Source: Actinacidiphila bryophytorum (GTDB taxonomy: Bacteria > Actinomycetota > Actinomycetes > Streptomycetales > Streptomycetaceae). Taken from it: a stretch of 64,000 bases of DNA. The first letter of the stretch is position 1. Each line of letters starts with the position of its first letter. Made by a program: the position numbers and the translations under genes. The stretch spans positions 1 to 64,000 of the forward strand of contig NZ_JAFFIX010000026.1 of NCBI RefSeq assembly GCF_016916835.1, written 5' to 3'. Below are positions 25,175-33,615 of the stretch, piece after piece. A model generated the notes under the pieces. That model was not told where the DNA came from. It did not search any database and saw only the letters and a list, made by a program, of their open reading frames with translations.

Positions 25175-26431
25175 ATGGCAGACCGGCAGGAAATCCACGC
25201 ATCCGACCGTTTCCCGGAAATTGCGGCACTTTCCAGCGATCCACCGCCCGACCTGCTGGAATCGCTGTTCGCCTCATTGCCGCGGGCCGACCAGCGGCGC
25301 ACCGGCGCCGAGTACGTGATGGGCCTGTTGCGCACACCGGGGCGGAAATCGGCACGGAACATCGCACATCTCATGGGCGGCCGGGGCGCCGACCAGAGCC
25401 TGCACCACTTCGTCAACCAGTCGACCTGGGCCTGGCACCCGGTGCGCCGGGCACTTGCGGAATACTTGGTACCGCGGATTTCGGTGGACGCATGGGTGGT
25501 GCGCAGAACGCTCATTCAGAAGGTCGGCCAGCATTCCGTGGGCGTCCACCGCACCTTCGTGCCCGATGCGGGGCGGGTGCTCAACGCCCAGCAGGCCGTC
25601 GGCGTGTGGGCCGCCTCGGCCGAGGGCAGCGGCCCCGTCGACTGGGAGCTGCGGCTGCCGCGCGGCTGGCTCGACGACGACTTACGCCGCAGGAGGGCGT
25701 CGATCCCGGACAGCGCCTTCCCCGAGACGTACGCCGAGCAGGTCGCCCGGCAGTGCCGCACCGTCGTGCAGGGCTGGGGCCTGCCGGTCCGCCCGGTCGT
25801 CCTGGACGCCCGCGAGATGGACCTCGCCACGGTGCTCGGCCGCCTCGGCCGCGCGGACATCCCGGTGCTCGCGCGCATCGACGCCTCCGTGCCGCTGACG
25901 GTCGCGGACCCGGCGCTGACCGGGCACCCGGTGTCCGCCAGGATGACCGCGGGCGAGGCGGTGCGCGCCGCCCAGGGCACGGCGTGCCCGGCCCGGTGGC
26001 GCGGCCCGGGCGCGCCCGGCGGTGTACGGGCCGGGCAGCTGACCGGCGTCGCCGTCAAGGCCGCGGACGGCGGCGCGGGCGACCACCTGGCAGAGCCGCG
26101 CATCCTGACCCTGATGGGGCTGGCCGAGCGGGGCCGCCCCGAGGCGCAGCAGCTGTGGCTGACCGACATCCCCACCGCCCACCCGGCGTCGCTGCTGCGG
26201 CTGTGCACCCTGCTGGAGCGCGTCGAGTACGACTACGCGGCCACCGCGAAGAGCGTCGGCATCGAGGACTACGCGGGCCGCTCGTTCTGCGGGTGGCACC
26301 GGCACATGACGCTCGCGTCGGTGGCGCACGCCGTCGCGCTGCCGCCGGCCGCTCTGGCGCCCGCCGCGCACGGGGACCTGGTGCTCGGGGGCGCCCTGGA
26401 CGGCGGGCACGCCGCGGCGGGCCGCACCTGA
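25175..26431 (+). CDS. IS701-type transposase homologue with degenerate catalytic site
   Basis: 418 residues. The fold and spacing of the IS701/DDE endonuclease family are clear: LFASLPRADQRRTGAEYVMGLL, QSLHHFVNQSTW, KVGQHSVGVHRTFV, and a C-terminal VEYDYAATAKSVGIEDYAGR followed by GWHRHMTL. The first catalytic Asp, normally in a DDTGFPKKG-like motif, is replaced by VVRRTLIQKVG (Arg110-Arg111). The second acidic position (VVLDARE, Asp211) and a candidate Glu remain. No terminal inverted repeats were seen. The gene is intact and promoter-linked, so it looks domesticated rather than decaying. Related genes occur beside Streptomyces biosynthetic clusters; function unknown. Confidence 0.8.
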   Translation: MADRQEIHASDRFPEIAALSSDPPPDLLESLFASLPRADQRRTGAEYVMGLLRTPGRKSARNIAHLMGGRGADQSLHHFVNQSTWAWHPVRRALAEYLVPRISVDAWVVRRTLIQKVGQHSVGVHRTFVPDAGRVLNAQQAVGVWAASAEGSGPVDWELRLPRGWLDDDLRRRRASIPDSAFPETYAEQVARQCRTVVQGWGLPVRPVVLDAREMDLATVLGRLGRADIPVLARIDASVPLTVADPALTGHPVSARMTAGEAVRAAQGTACPARWRGPGAPGGVRAGQLTGVAVKAADGGAGDHLAEPRILTLMGLAERGRPEAQQLWLTDIPTAHPASLLRLCTLLERVEYDYAATAKSVGIEDYAGRSFCGWHRHMTLASVAHAVALPPAALAPAAHGDLVLGGALDGGHAAAGRT

Positions 26432-26518
26432 CGAAGTAAGGCGGAGCCGCGTTGACGCCCCGGTGGCAGGGACCAAGGGTGGGGGCGTTCCGACCTGCGG
26501 CTGGAGGGAGACGGGGCT

Positions 26519-27292
26519 ATGGAGGGCAGAGTCGCCTTGGTCACCGGGGCTGCCGGCGGCATCGGTGCGGCCGTGGCCGGCGAGCTGTGCCGGCTCGGCG
26601 CCGCCGTCGCCGCGGTGGACTGCGACGAGGACCGGCTGGCGCGCACGGTGGAGAAGCTCACCGCTGACGGGCTGCGCGCCGAGGCCTTCGCGGTCGACCT
26701 CGCGGGACGGACCCAGGTGGACGGCGCGGTCGCCGCGATCGAGGACCGGCTCGGGCCGCTGGACTACCTGGTGAACTGCGCGGGTGTGCTGCGGACCGGC
26801 GAGGTCAGGGACCTCACCGACCAGGACTGGGACGCCACCTTCGCGGTCAACGCCACCGGGGTGTTCGTGATGTCCCGCGCGGTGGTCTCCCGCATGGTGC
26901 CGCGGCGCAGCGGCGCGATCGTCACGGTCGCCTCGAACGCGGCCGGCACCGCACGTATGCAGATGGCCGCCTACGCGGCCTCCAAGGCGGCGGCGACGAT
27001 GTTCACCAAGTGCCTGGGCCTTGAGGTCGCCCGCTACGGCATCCGCTGCAACGTCGTCGCGCCCGGCTCGACGGACACCCCCATGCTCGTGGGCATGGGG
27101 GTGAACGGCGAGGCCGAGCGGGCGGGCATCATCGACGGCATCGCCGAGCACTACAAGGCGGGCATCCCGCTGCGCAAGCTCGGCCGCGCCTGCGACGTCG
27201 CCGACGCCGTCGTCTTCCTGCTGTCCGACCGCGCCTCGCACATCACGCTGCACAGCCTGACGGTCGACGGCGGCGCCACCCTCGGGGTGTGA
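26519..27292 (+). CDS. EntA/DhbA-like SDR, probable 2,3-dihydro-3-hydroxyanthranilate dehydrogenase
   Basis: 257 residues of a classical SDR: TGAAGGIG cofactor loop, NCAG, Ser in ASNAAG, and YAASK with catalytic Tyr and Lys. The stretch RCNVVAPGSTDTPM and the following YKAGIPLRKLG closely resemble 2,3-dihydro-2,3-dihydroxybenzoate dehydrogenases. With PhzE- and PhzD-like enzymes encoded at 36.5-39.2 kb, the likely substrate is the amino analogue, giving 3-hydroxyanthranilate. ATG follows GGAGGGAG. Its stop overlaps a possible GTG start of the next gene. Substrate assignment is inferred. Confidence 0.8.
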   Translation: MEGRVALVTGAAGGIGAAVAGELCRLGAAVAAVDCDEDRLARTVEKLTADGLRAEAFAVDLAGRTQVDGAVAAIEDRLGPLDYLVNCAGVLRTGEVRDLTDQDWDATFAVNATGVFVMSRAVVSRMVPRRSGAIVTVASNAAGTARMQMAAYAASKAAATMFTKCLGLEVARYGIRCNVVAPGSTDTPMLVGMGVNGEAERAGIIDGIAEHYKAGIPLRKLGRACDVADAVVFLLSDRASHITLHSLTVDGGATLGV

Positions 27293-27318
27293 GGGCGGTG
27301 CCCGGACAGGAGCCGGCG

Positions 27319-28158
27319 GTGGCAGGGCCGGGAGCGGGCGGCGAGCAGCCGCTGCTGCAGAGCAGGGACGGCGGGGTGCTCACCCTCACGCTGAACCGGC
27401 CGCACCGCAGGAACGCCATCGACAGCCCGCTGTGGGCCGCCTTCGGCGAGGCCCTGGTGACGGCCGCGGACGACCCGCAGGTGCGGGCGCTGGTCATCAC
27501 CGGTGCGGGCGGCGCCTTCTGCGCCGGCCTGGACCTGGCGGGCGCGGGTGACGGCGGGCACCCGCTGGACGTCTCGGGGCGGGGCCCGGGCTCGCACCCG
27601 CTGGAGGAGATGCGCAGGGCCAACGAACTGGCCCTGCGGCTGCACGACCTGCCGATCCCCGTGGTGGCGAAGGTGACGGGCGCCGCGGTCGGCGCGGGCT
27701 GGAATCTCGCGCTCGGCTGCGACCTGGTCGTCGCCTCCCCGCAGGCGCGCTTCTCGCAGATCTTCGTGCACCGCGGGGTGTCGGTCGACTTCGGCGGCTC
27801 CTGGCTGCTGCCGAAGCTGGTGGGCCTGCAGCAGGCCAAACGCCTGGTGCTGCTGGGCGAGACGCTCGACGCCGACGAGGCGCACCGGCTGGGCCTGGTG
27901 ACCTGGGTGGTGGCCGACGACGAGGTCGACGGCTTCACCGCCGACCTGGCGCGGCGGCTCGCGGCCGGGCCGCCGGTGGCGACGGCGCAGAGCAAGGCGC
28001 TGCTGAACGAGGGCGCGGACCGCAGCCTGCGCGAGGCGCTGGCCGGCGAGGCGCGCGCGCAGACCGTCAACTTCGCCACCGCCGACTCCCGCGAGGGCTT
28101 CACGGCCTTCCTCGACAAGTCCGAACCGGTCTTCACCGGCGAGTGGGCCGTGAAGTGA
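27319..28158 (+). CDS. Enoyl-CoA hydratase/isomerase family protein
   Basis: About 279 residues from GTG 27319, which has AGGAG 6 nt upstream; GTG 27289, overlapping the SDR stop, is an alternative. Crotonase fold: LTLTLNRPHRRNAID, oxyanion-hole GGAFCAGLDLAG and AAVGAGWNLALGCDLVVAS. The usual second glutamate region reads FVHRGVSVDFGGSWLLP, so at least one hydratase acid is substituted, as in crotonases with other chemistries. It probably acts on a CoA thioester made by the ligase encoded downstream. Confidence 0.83.
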   Translation: MAGPGAGGEQPLLQSRDGGVLTLTLNRPHRRNAIDSPLWAAFGEALVTAADDPQVRALVITGAGGAFCAGLDLAGAGDGGHPLDVSGRGPGSHPLEEMRRANELALRLHDLPIPVVAKVTGAAVGAGWNLALGCDLVVASPQARFSQIFVHRGVSVDFGGSWLLPKLVGLQQAKRLVLLGETLDADEAHRLGLVTWVVADDEVDGFTADLARRLAAGPPVATAQSKALLNEGADRSLREALAGEARAQTVNFATADSREGFTAFLDKSEPVFTGEWAVK

Positions 28159-28241
28159 CACCGCGCCGCGGCTGCCGGACCACAGCCGCGTGTATCGTGC
28201 CCCTCCGTCCCAATTCCCTTGCCACTATGAGGAGTTGACCC

Positions 28242-28676
28242 ATGGCAACCACGATGACGGTCGAGGAGCGCGAGGCCTTCCTTGCCGATCTGCACGTCGG
28301 TGTGCTGAGCATCGCCGACGCCGAAGGGCGCGGCCCGCTCCAGGTGCCGATCGGCTACGACTACGCCCCCGGCGGCGACATCCGGATCTCCACCAAGGTC
28401 ACCAGCCGGAAGTTACAACTGGCCCGCGCGGTCGGCCGGGTGTCCTTCCTGGTGCAGACCGAGGTCTTCCCCTACCGCTACGTGTGCGTCGAGGGCCCGG
28501 TCGTCCTGGACGAGCCGACCGACCCGGAGGAGCACCGGGCACGGTCGGTTCGCTACCTGGGCGAGGCGATCGGCGGGGCCTACGCGGACGCCGTCAAGTC
28601 GGTGCTCCCGCAGTTCGTGACGCTCGCGATCCGGCCGGAGCGGTGGCGTACGTACGACGCGAGCAAGAGCATGTGA
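28242..28676 (+). CDS. Pyridoxamine 5'-phosphate oxidase family protein
   Basis: 144 residues of split-barrel FMN-binding fold: EREAFLADLHVGVLSIAD, GPLQVPIGYDYAPGGDIRI, then KLQLARAVGRVSFLVQT and VCVEGPVVL. It is the short actinobacterial PNPOx-like type, not true PdxH. ATG 28242 follows TGAGGAG. It lies within the plus-strand run of cluster genes; role unknown. Confidence 0.8.
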   Translation: MATTMTVEEREAFLADLHVGVLSIADAEGRGPLQVPIGYDYAPGGDIRISTKVTSRKLQLARAVGRVSFLVQTEVFPYRYVCVEGPVVLDEPTDPEEHRARSVRYLGEAIGGAYADAVKSVLPQFVTLAIRPERWRTYDASKSM

Positions 28677-28809
28677 CGCACGGACGCACACGCGCGTGGG
28701 ACGGCGGGCGCCCGTGGCGTACGCCGTACCGCCGTATCCGCGGGCCGACTTGACGGATACGGCGGGCGTTTGTTGACCGGGGCGCGGGGCGCTGGCGACG
28801 CTGCCGGAC

Positions 28810-29358
28810 ATGACCGACACCCCGATGAAGGACGGCCCCCTCTTCGAAGTGCGCGCCGAGGCCGTGATCGCGGCGCCGCCCGAGGCGGTGTACGCCACCG
28901 TGAGCGACCTGCCCCGGTGCGGCGAGTGGAGCGAGGAGTGCAACGGCGGCGAGTGGATCTCCGGTGCCCCCGGCACGGTCGGCGCCGTCTTCCGCGGTGA
29001 GAACTTCCGCAGCCCCGACGTCGTCGCCTGGGCGCCGGTGGTCCGCGGCACCTGGCACACGGAGGCCGAGGTCGTCGCCGCCGAGCCCGGCCGGCGCTTC
29101 GGCTGGGCGATGCGCGACAGCGCCGGGCGGGCGCAGGAGAGCGTGTGGTCCTACGAACTGGCCGCGGGCAACGAGGCGGACAGCACCGTCCTGGTGCACA
29201 GCTTCTGGATGGGCAGGGCCACCGAGGGGATCCGCGGCATCACCGCCGAGATGACCGAGGCGGAGCGCACGGAGTTCTTCTCGGCCTGGGCCGCCAAGCT
29301 CACCGCCGAGATGGCAGCGACCGTCCAGCGCGTCAAAGGCGTCGTCGAGAAGAGCTGA
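28810..29358 (+). CDS. SRPBCC (START-like) family protein
   Basis: 182 residues with a helix-grip fold: FEVRAEAVIAAPPEAVYATV, WSEECNGGEWI, GAVFRGEN, and a long C-terminal helix (FFSAWAAKLTAEMAATVQRV). Members include polyketide cyclases and lipid-binding proteins. Placed 13 bp before the acyl-CoA ligase gene, it may bind or cyclise an intermediate; that is inference. Confidence 0.78.
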   Translation: MTDTPMKDGPLFEVRAEAVIAAPPEAVYATVSDLPRCGEWSEECNGGEWISGAPGTVGAVFRGENFRSPDVVAWAPVVRGTWHTEAEVVAAEPGRRFGWAMRDSAGRAQESVWSYELAAGNEADSTVLVHSFWMGRATEGIRGITAEMTEAERTEFFSAWAAKLTAEMAATVQRVKGVVEKS

Positions 29359-29371
29359 GGGTGGTGACCGG

Positions 29372-30949
29372 ATGTTCCTGCAACGCATAGGCAACCGGGG
29401 GTTGCGGCTCGGGACGCTCTTCGAGCGCGCGGCGGCACGGCATCCGGCGACCCTGATGGTCCTCGACCACGACCTCGACATCGCGCCGGACGCGGGCCGC
29501 CGGCTGACCGTCGGGGAAATGGCCGACATCGTCACGGACTGCGCGACCCGGCTGCGCAAAGCCGGGATCCGGGCCGGTGAGCGGGTGGTGGTCTACAAGT
29601 CCGAGGGCTTCGACATCATGCTGCTGGCCTGCGCGGTGAACCGGATCGGCGCGGTGCCCGTCCTGCTGTCGCCCGCGCTCGACGGGGCGACGGCCACCGA
29701 GCTGGTACGCCGCGCCGAGCGGCCGCACCTGGTCACCGACCGGGCCAAGCTCGACCGGGAGCTGTCCCCCGGCGTCCTCGCGCTCACCCGCACCGTCGTC
29801 CTGACCACCGGCGAGCACCCCGGCACCGTCCCGCTCGCCGACCTCGGCGGCGACCCGCCCGCGCGACCCGTCGCCGTACTCGCCGACCGGCCGATGCTCA
29901 TCACCCACACCTCGGGCACCACCGGCACCCCGAAGCTGGCCGTGCACACCGCACGCAGCATGCAGGCCCGCTACCGCCCGCAGCGCGCCGCCGTCACCCC
30001 GCTGATCCGCGGCCGTGAGACCGTCGCCATCCATGTCTCCTTCGTCCACTCGCGGCTGGTCACCGCGCTGGCCATCGCGCTGCTGCGCGGCTTCCCCGTC
30101 CTCGTGCTGCGCGACGGCGAACCCGGGCACGTCGCCGACCTCTTCGCGCGGCTGCGCCCCGGCATCCTGGAGGCGCACCCCAACGCGTACATGGCCTGGG
30201 AGGGCCTCGCGGACGACCCGCGCGGGCCGCTGGCCAATGTGAAGCTCTTCAGCAGCACCTTCGACGCGATCCACCCGCGTACGGTGCGCCGCCTGCTGGG
30301 CGCCTCGCGGCGGACGCAGCCGCTGTTCGGGCAGATCTACGGGCAGAGCGAGGTCGGCCCCGCGCTGATGCGCGGCTTCACCCGCGGGCGCGCCCCGGAC
30401 GCCGACGGCCGCTGCGTCGGCATGCCCGTCCCCGGGATGACCGAGGCGCGGGTCGTCAGCCGCGGCGGGCGCCCGCCGTCGGCGGACAACCCCGGCTTCA
30501 TCGAGGTGCGCAGCGACGGCCGGATCGTCACCTACCTCGGCGAGCGTGAGCGCTACGCCGAGCAGCTCACCGACGGCTGGTGGCGGATGGGCGACGTCGG
30601 CTACCGCACCCGGTGGGGCTGCTTCCACCTGCTGGACCGGGAGGTCGACATGATCCCCGGCTTCGGCAGCAGCCTGGCCGCGGAAGACGTCCTGTTCACC
30701 CGCCTCGACCAGCTGGCCGAGGTCGTCATCGTGCCCGGCGCGGACGGCGCCCCGCCGATACCCGTCGTGTGCACCAAGGACGACAAGCCGCTGGACCCCG
30801 CGGCCTGGCGGGCCGCCACCGCCCGGCTGCCCGCGATGGCAGAGCCCGTTCACTGGCGCCTCGACGACCTGCCGCAGACCGCGACCCGCAAGATCAAACG
30901 GCTCGACCTCGCCAAGCTCCTGTCGGCGGGCGCCGACCCGGGCGAGTGA
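29372..30949 (+). CDS. AMP-binding acid-CoA ligase
   Basis: 525 residues of the ANL superfamily. Motifs in order: ITHTSGTTGTPKLAVHT (P-loop, about 183), GQIYGQSEVGPAL, WWRMGDVGYR with the ribose-binding Asp, LLDREVDMI, and the late catalytic Lys in TRKIKRLDLAKLL. It would activate a carboxylate as acyl-AMP and transfer it to CoA or a carrier. The neighbouring 3-hydroxyanthranilate genes make an aromatic amino acid a plausible substrate, but a fatty or other aryl acid cannot be excluded. Nine bp separate it from the FAD monooxygenase gene. Confidence 0.85.
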   Translation: MFLQRIGNRGLRLGTLFERAAARHPATLMVLDHDLDIAPDAGRRLTVGEMADIVTDCATRLRKAGIRAGERVVVYKSEGFDIMLLACAVNRIGAVPVLLSPALDGATATELVRRAERPHLVTDRAKLDRELSPGVLALTRTVVLTTGEHPGTVPLADLGGDPPARPVAVLADRPMLITHTSGTTGTPKLAVHTARSMQARYRPQRAAVTPLIRGRETVAIHVSFVHSRLVTALAIALLRGFPVLVLRDGEPGHVADLFARLRPGILEAHPNAYMAWEGLADDPRGPLANVKLFSSTFDAIHPRTVRRLLGASRRTQPLFGQIYGQSEVGPALMRGFTRGRAPDADGRCVGMPVPGMTEARVVSRGGRPPSADNPGFIEVRSDGRIVTYLGERERYAEQLTDGWWRMGDVGYRTRWGCFHLLDREVDMIPGFGSSLAAEDVLFTRLDQLAEVVIVPGADGAPPIPVVCTKDDKPLDPAAWRAATARLPAMAEPVHWRLDDLPQTATRKIKRLDLAKLLSAGADPGE

Positions 30950-30957
30950 GGCCCGGC

Positions 30958-32199
30958 ATGGCCAAGGTCGTCATCGTCGGCGGCGGCATCGGCGGCCTGG
31001 CCGCGGCCCTCGCGGTGGCCGCCCGCGGCCACCGGGCGGTGGTGCTGGAGCGCGGCGGGGAGTTCGCCGAGCTGGGCGCGGGCATCCAGCTGGCCCCCAA
31101 CGGCATCCACGCGCTCGACCGCCTCGGACTCGGCGCGCAGGTGCGCGAACGCGGGGTGCACATCGACGAGTTGCGCTTCATGGAAGGTGTGACCGGCGAA
31201 CACGTGGCGAGCCTGCCGCTCAAGGGCGCCTACCCGCTGCGCTTCGGCAACCCCTATGTCGTGGTGCACCGCGGGGAGTTGTACGGCCTGCTGCTCGCCG
31301 CCTGCCGCGCCGACGACGCGGTGGAGCTGCGCGCCGGCAGCGCCGTCAGGTCCTACTGGCAGGACGGCGCGGCCGCGGCCGTACGGCTGACCAGCGGTGA
31401 GGAGGTCGCCGGCGACGCGGTGATCGGGGCCGACGGCGTCCACTCGGCGGTCAGGCGGCAGCTCGTCGGCGACGGCGAGCCCCGCGTGTCGGGCATCACC
31501 GTCTACCGGACGGTCGTCCCGATGGAGCGTGTCCCGGTCGAGCTGCGCTGGAACGCGGTGACCTGGTGGGCGGGACCCGGCTGCCACTTCGTGCACTACG
31601 CCATCGCCGGCGGCCGCTACCTCAACCTCGCGCCGAGCGTGGAGAACGGCGCCACCGAGGCCGTCTCCGGGGTGCCCGTCGGCGCGGACCAGGTGCTGTC
31701 CGCCTTCGCCCCGCTCGGCCGGGTCGCGCGGCGGCTGCTGGCGCTCGGCGAGGAGTGGAGGTCCTGGGTGCTGGTCGACCGCGACCCGGTCCCGGTGTGG
31801 ACCGACGGCCGGGTGGCGCTGCTCGGCGACGCGGCCCACCCGATGCTGCACTACGCGGCGCAGGGCGCCTGCCAGGCCCTGGAGGACGCGGTCCTGCTCG
31901 GCGACCTGCTCGACGGCGACGCGGACACCGTCCCCGAGCGCCTTTCCGCGTACAACGCGCAGCGCCGCGACCGCACCGCCCGCCTCACCCACCTGGCCCG
32001 CCGGAGCACCCGCCTGTGGCACCCGGCGGGCGAGGCGGCGAAGGCCCGCAACGCGCTGCTGGCGGGCCTGACGGAGTCAGAACTGCACGACCAGGTCGCA
32101 TGGATCCACGGCACCCGCCACTTCGGCACCCCCGAGGACGGTCAGCAGTCCGACACACCGGCTGCCGCCGACGGCCGCGCCGATACGCCGCCGCAGTGA
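30958..32199 (+). CDS. FAD-dependent aromatic monooxygenase (salicylate hydroxylase-like)
   Basis: 413 residues of a group A flavin monooxygenase: VVIVGGGIGGLAAALAVA (FAD), GADGVHSAVRRQL (DG motif) and LLGDAAHPMLHYAAQGACQALED (GD motif). It is closest in layout to salicylate 1- and 3-hydroxybenzoate 6-hydroxylases and PqsH-type enzymes. It probably hydroxylates the aromatic product of this cluster with NAD(P)H and O2. The stop overlaps the start of a truncated ADP-ribosylglycohydrolase (GTGA). Confidence 0.85.
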   Translation: MAKVVIVGGGIGGLAAALAVAARGHRAVVLERGGEFAELGAGIQLAPNGIHALDRLGLGAQVRERGVHIDELRFMEGVTGEHVASLPLKGAYPLRFGNPYVVVHRGELYGLLLAACRADDAVELRAGSAVRSYWQDGAAAAVRLTSGEEVAGDAVIGADGVHSAVRRQLVGDGEPRVSGITVYRTVVPMERVPVELRWNAVTWWAGPGCHFVHYAIAGGRYLNLAPSVENGATEAVSGVPVGADQVLSAFAPLGRVARRLLALGEEWRSWVLVDRDPVPVWTDGRVALLGDAAHPMLHYAAQGACQALEDAVLLGDLLDGDADTVPERLSAYNAQRRDRTARLTHLARRSTRLWHPAGEAAKARNALLAGLTESELHDQVAWIHGTRHFGTPEDGQQSDTPAAADGRADTPPQ

Positions 32200-32378
32200 A
32201 TCGTGTCGAGCGGGCCGTCGGTGCCGTGGTCGGCTCTGCTGTGGGGGACGCGCTGGGGGCGCCGTTCGAGTTCGGACCGGCGGGCATGCTCTCAAGCCGG
32301 TTCCCCGAGCCCGGGGCAGCAGAAGGCGCGGCACGACCTGAGTGGCGGAAAGGGCGCGATCGGCTGCTTCGCGGATGA
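32196..32378 (+). pseudogene. Truncated ADP-ribosylglycohydrolase (N-terminal fragment)
   Basis: 60 codons from GTG 32196. The first ~40 residues (RAVGAVVGSAVGDALGAPFE, then FGPAG) match the N terminus of DraG-type ADP-ribosylglycohydrolases. Similarity ends near residue 40 and a stop follows at 32376. All later catalytic parts, including the WTDDT-type metal motif, are missing. The 3' portion appears to have been deleted or replaced. Confidence 0.65.
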
Positions 32379-32624
32379 GGTAAGCCAAGGCTCGAACGGC
32401 GTTGCCGTATCTCGCCACCGGTCGCGATTACGTCGCGTGCTGCCTTGCACGGGCTCGTCCGGTCAGTGAGCATCGCGCCGACATCAGGGGGACTTGGGTG
32501 CTCGTCCTCGACGGGCATGCGCTGGCTGTAGGAACTGCACCGGGCGGGGATGCACCGGGCTGACCTGACAGAGGTGGGTTGGGGATCGGGGGCGGTCAGG
32601 GTGGGTGGGGGGAGAATCGGGGGT
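32379..32624. other. Degenerate intergenic region
   Basis: About 250 bp after the truncated gene, less GC-biased than its surroundings. Minus-strand frames encode short peptides such as NAVRALAYLIREAAD that hint at an old mobile-element or gene remnant, but no family can be named. Its right end holds the GGGGGA ribosome site of the next gene. Confidence 0.35.
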
Positions 32625-33608
32625 GTGATCGGTGCCTACGTGGACGAGTGCGGGCCGGCGGAGGTCATCAGGGTCGGGGAGGTGGCGGAGCCGCGGGTCG
32701 GGGGGACTGACGTGTTGGTCGACGTCGAGGTCAGTGCCGTCAACGCCGTTGACACCATGGTGCGTTCCGGGGCCTTCCGTACGGCGATGGAGCTCCCCTT
32801 CGTCATAGGGCGGGACCTGGTCGGCACCGTTGCCGCCGCCGGTCCGGGGGTGCCGGGGTTCCGGGTGGGCGACCGGGTGTGGTGCAACAGCATGGGGCAC
32901 GGGGGGCGGCAGGGTGCCGCCGCGCAGCGGGTCGCGGTGCCGGGGGACCGGCTCTACCGGCTGCCCGCGGGGGTGGACCCCGTCGAGGCGGTCGCGGTGG
33001 TGCACCCGGCTGCGACCGCGTACTTGGCGCTGTTCACCCACGGGCGGCTGCGCGCCGGGGAGACGGTGGTGGTCGCGGGGGGCGGGGGCAATGTCGGGGG
33101 CGCCCTGATCACGCTGGCCGTGCACGCGGGTGCCCGGGTCGTCGCGACGGCGGGCGGGCGGGACGCGGAGCGCTGCCGGGCGCTGGGCGCCGTGGAGGTC
33201 GTCGACCACCACGGCCCTGAGCTGGCAGGGGAGTTGGCGGCGGCCTGCCCGCAGGGCGCGGGGCTGTACGTCGACACCTCGGGCCGGGTGGACCTGGATC
33301 TGGCCGTCGGGCTGCTGGCCTGGCGCGGCCGGGTGGTGCTGCTGGCCGGGATGGGTGCGCGGCCGGAACTGCCCGCGGGGCCGCTCTACGTCATGGACCG
33401 CTCGGTGATCGGCTTCGCCATCTCGCACGCCACGACGGCCGAACTCGCCGAGGCCGCCGCCACGGTGAACCGCCTGCTGGCCGGCGGCGCCCTGCGCCCG
33501 TCGGCCACGCACACCCTGCCGCTGAGCGCGGCGGCCGAGGCCCACCGCCGCCTGGAGTCCGGCGGGGTCCGCGGCAAGATCGTCCTCCGCGTCGGCCCGG
33601 AGAGCTGA
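32625..33608 (+). CDS. Quinone oxidoreductase-like medium-chain dehydrogenase
   Basis: About 327 residues from GTG 32625, preceded by GGGGGAG. A GroES-like N-terminal domain (EVSAVNAVDTMVRSGAF, FVIGRDLVGTVAAAG) is followed by a Rossmann domain (VVVAGGGGNVGGALITLAV). The catalytic Cys/His zinc ligands of alcohol dehydrogenases are absent, as in QOR/zeta-crystallin proteins. It probably uses NADPH to reduce a quinone or enone. It may belong to the adjacent cluster. Confidence 0.83.
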   Translation: MIGAYVDECGPAEVIRVGEVAEPRVGGTDVLVDVEVSAVNAVDTMVRSGAFRTAMELPFVIGRDLVGTVAAAGPGVPGFRVGDRVWCNSMGHGGRQGAAAQRVAVPGDRLYRLPAGVDPVEAVAVVHPAATAYLALFTHGRLRAGETVVVAGGGGNVGGALITLAVHAGARVVATAGGRDAERCRALGAVEVVDHHGPELAGELAAACPQGAGLYVDTSGRVDLDLAVGLLAWRGRVVLLAGMGARPELPAGPLYVMDRSVIGFAISHATTAELAEAAATVNRLLAGGALRPSATHTLPLSAAAEAHRRLESGGVRGKIVLRVGPES

Positions 33609-33615
33609 CATATCG

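Noticed and set aside
25175-26431. Active insertion sequence
   Set aside because: The first catalytic Asp is replaced and no terminal inverted repeats or target duplication were seen around the gene.
32077-32418. Minus-strand transposase or integrase gene
   Set aside because: Only short suggestive stretches such as NAVRALAYLIREAAD; no catalytic motif or family match could be defended.
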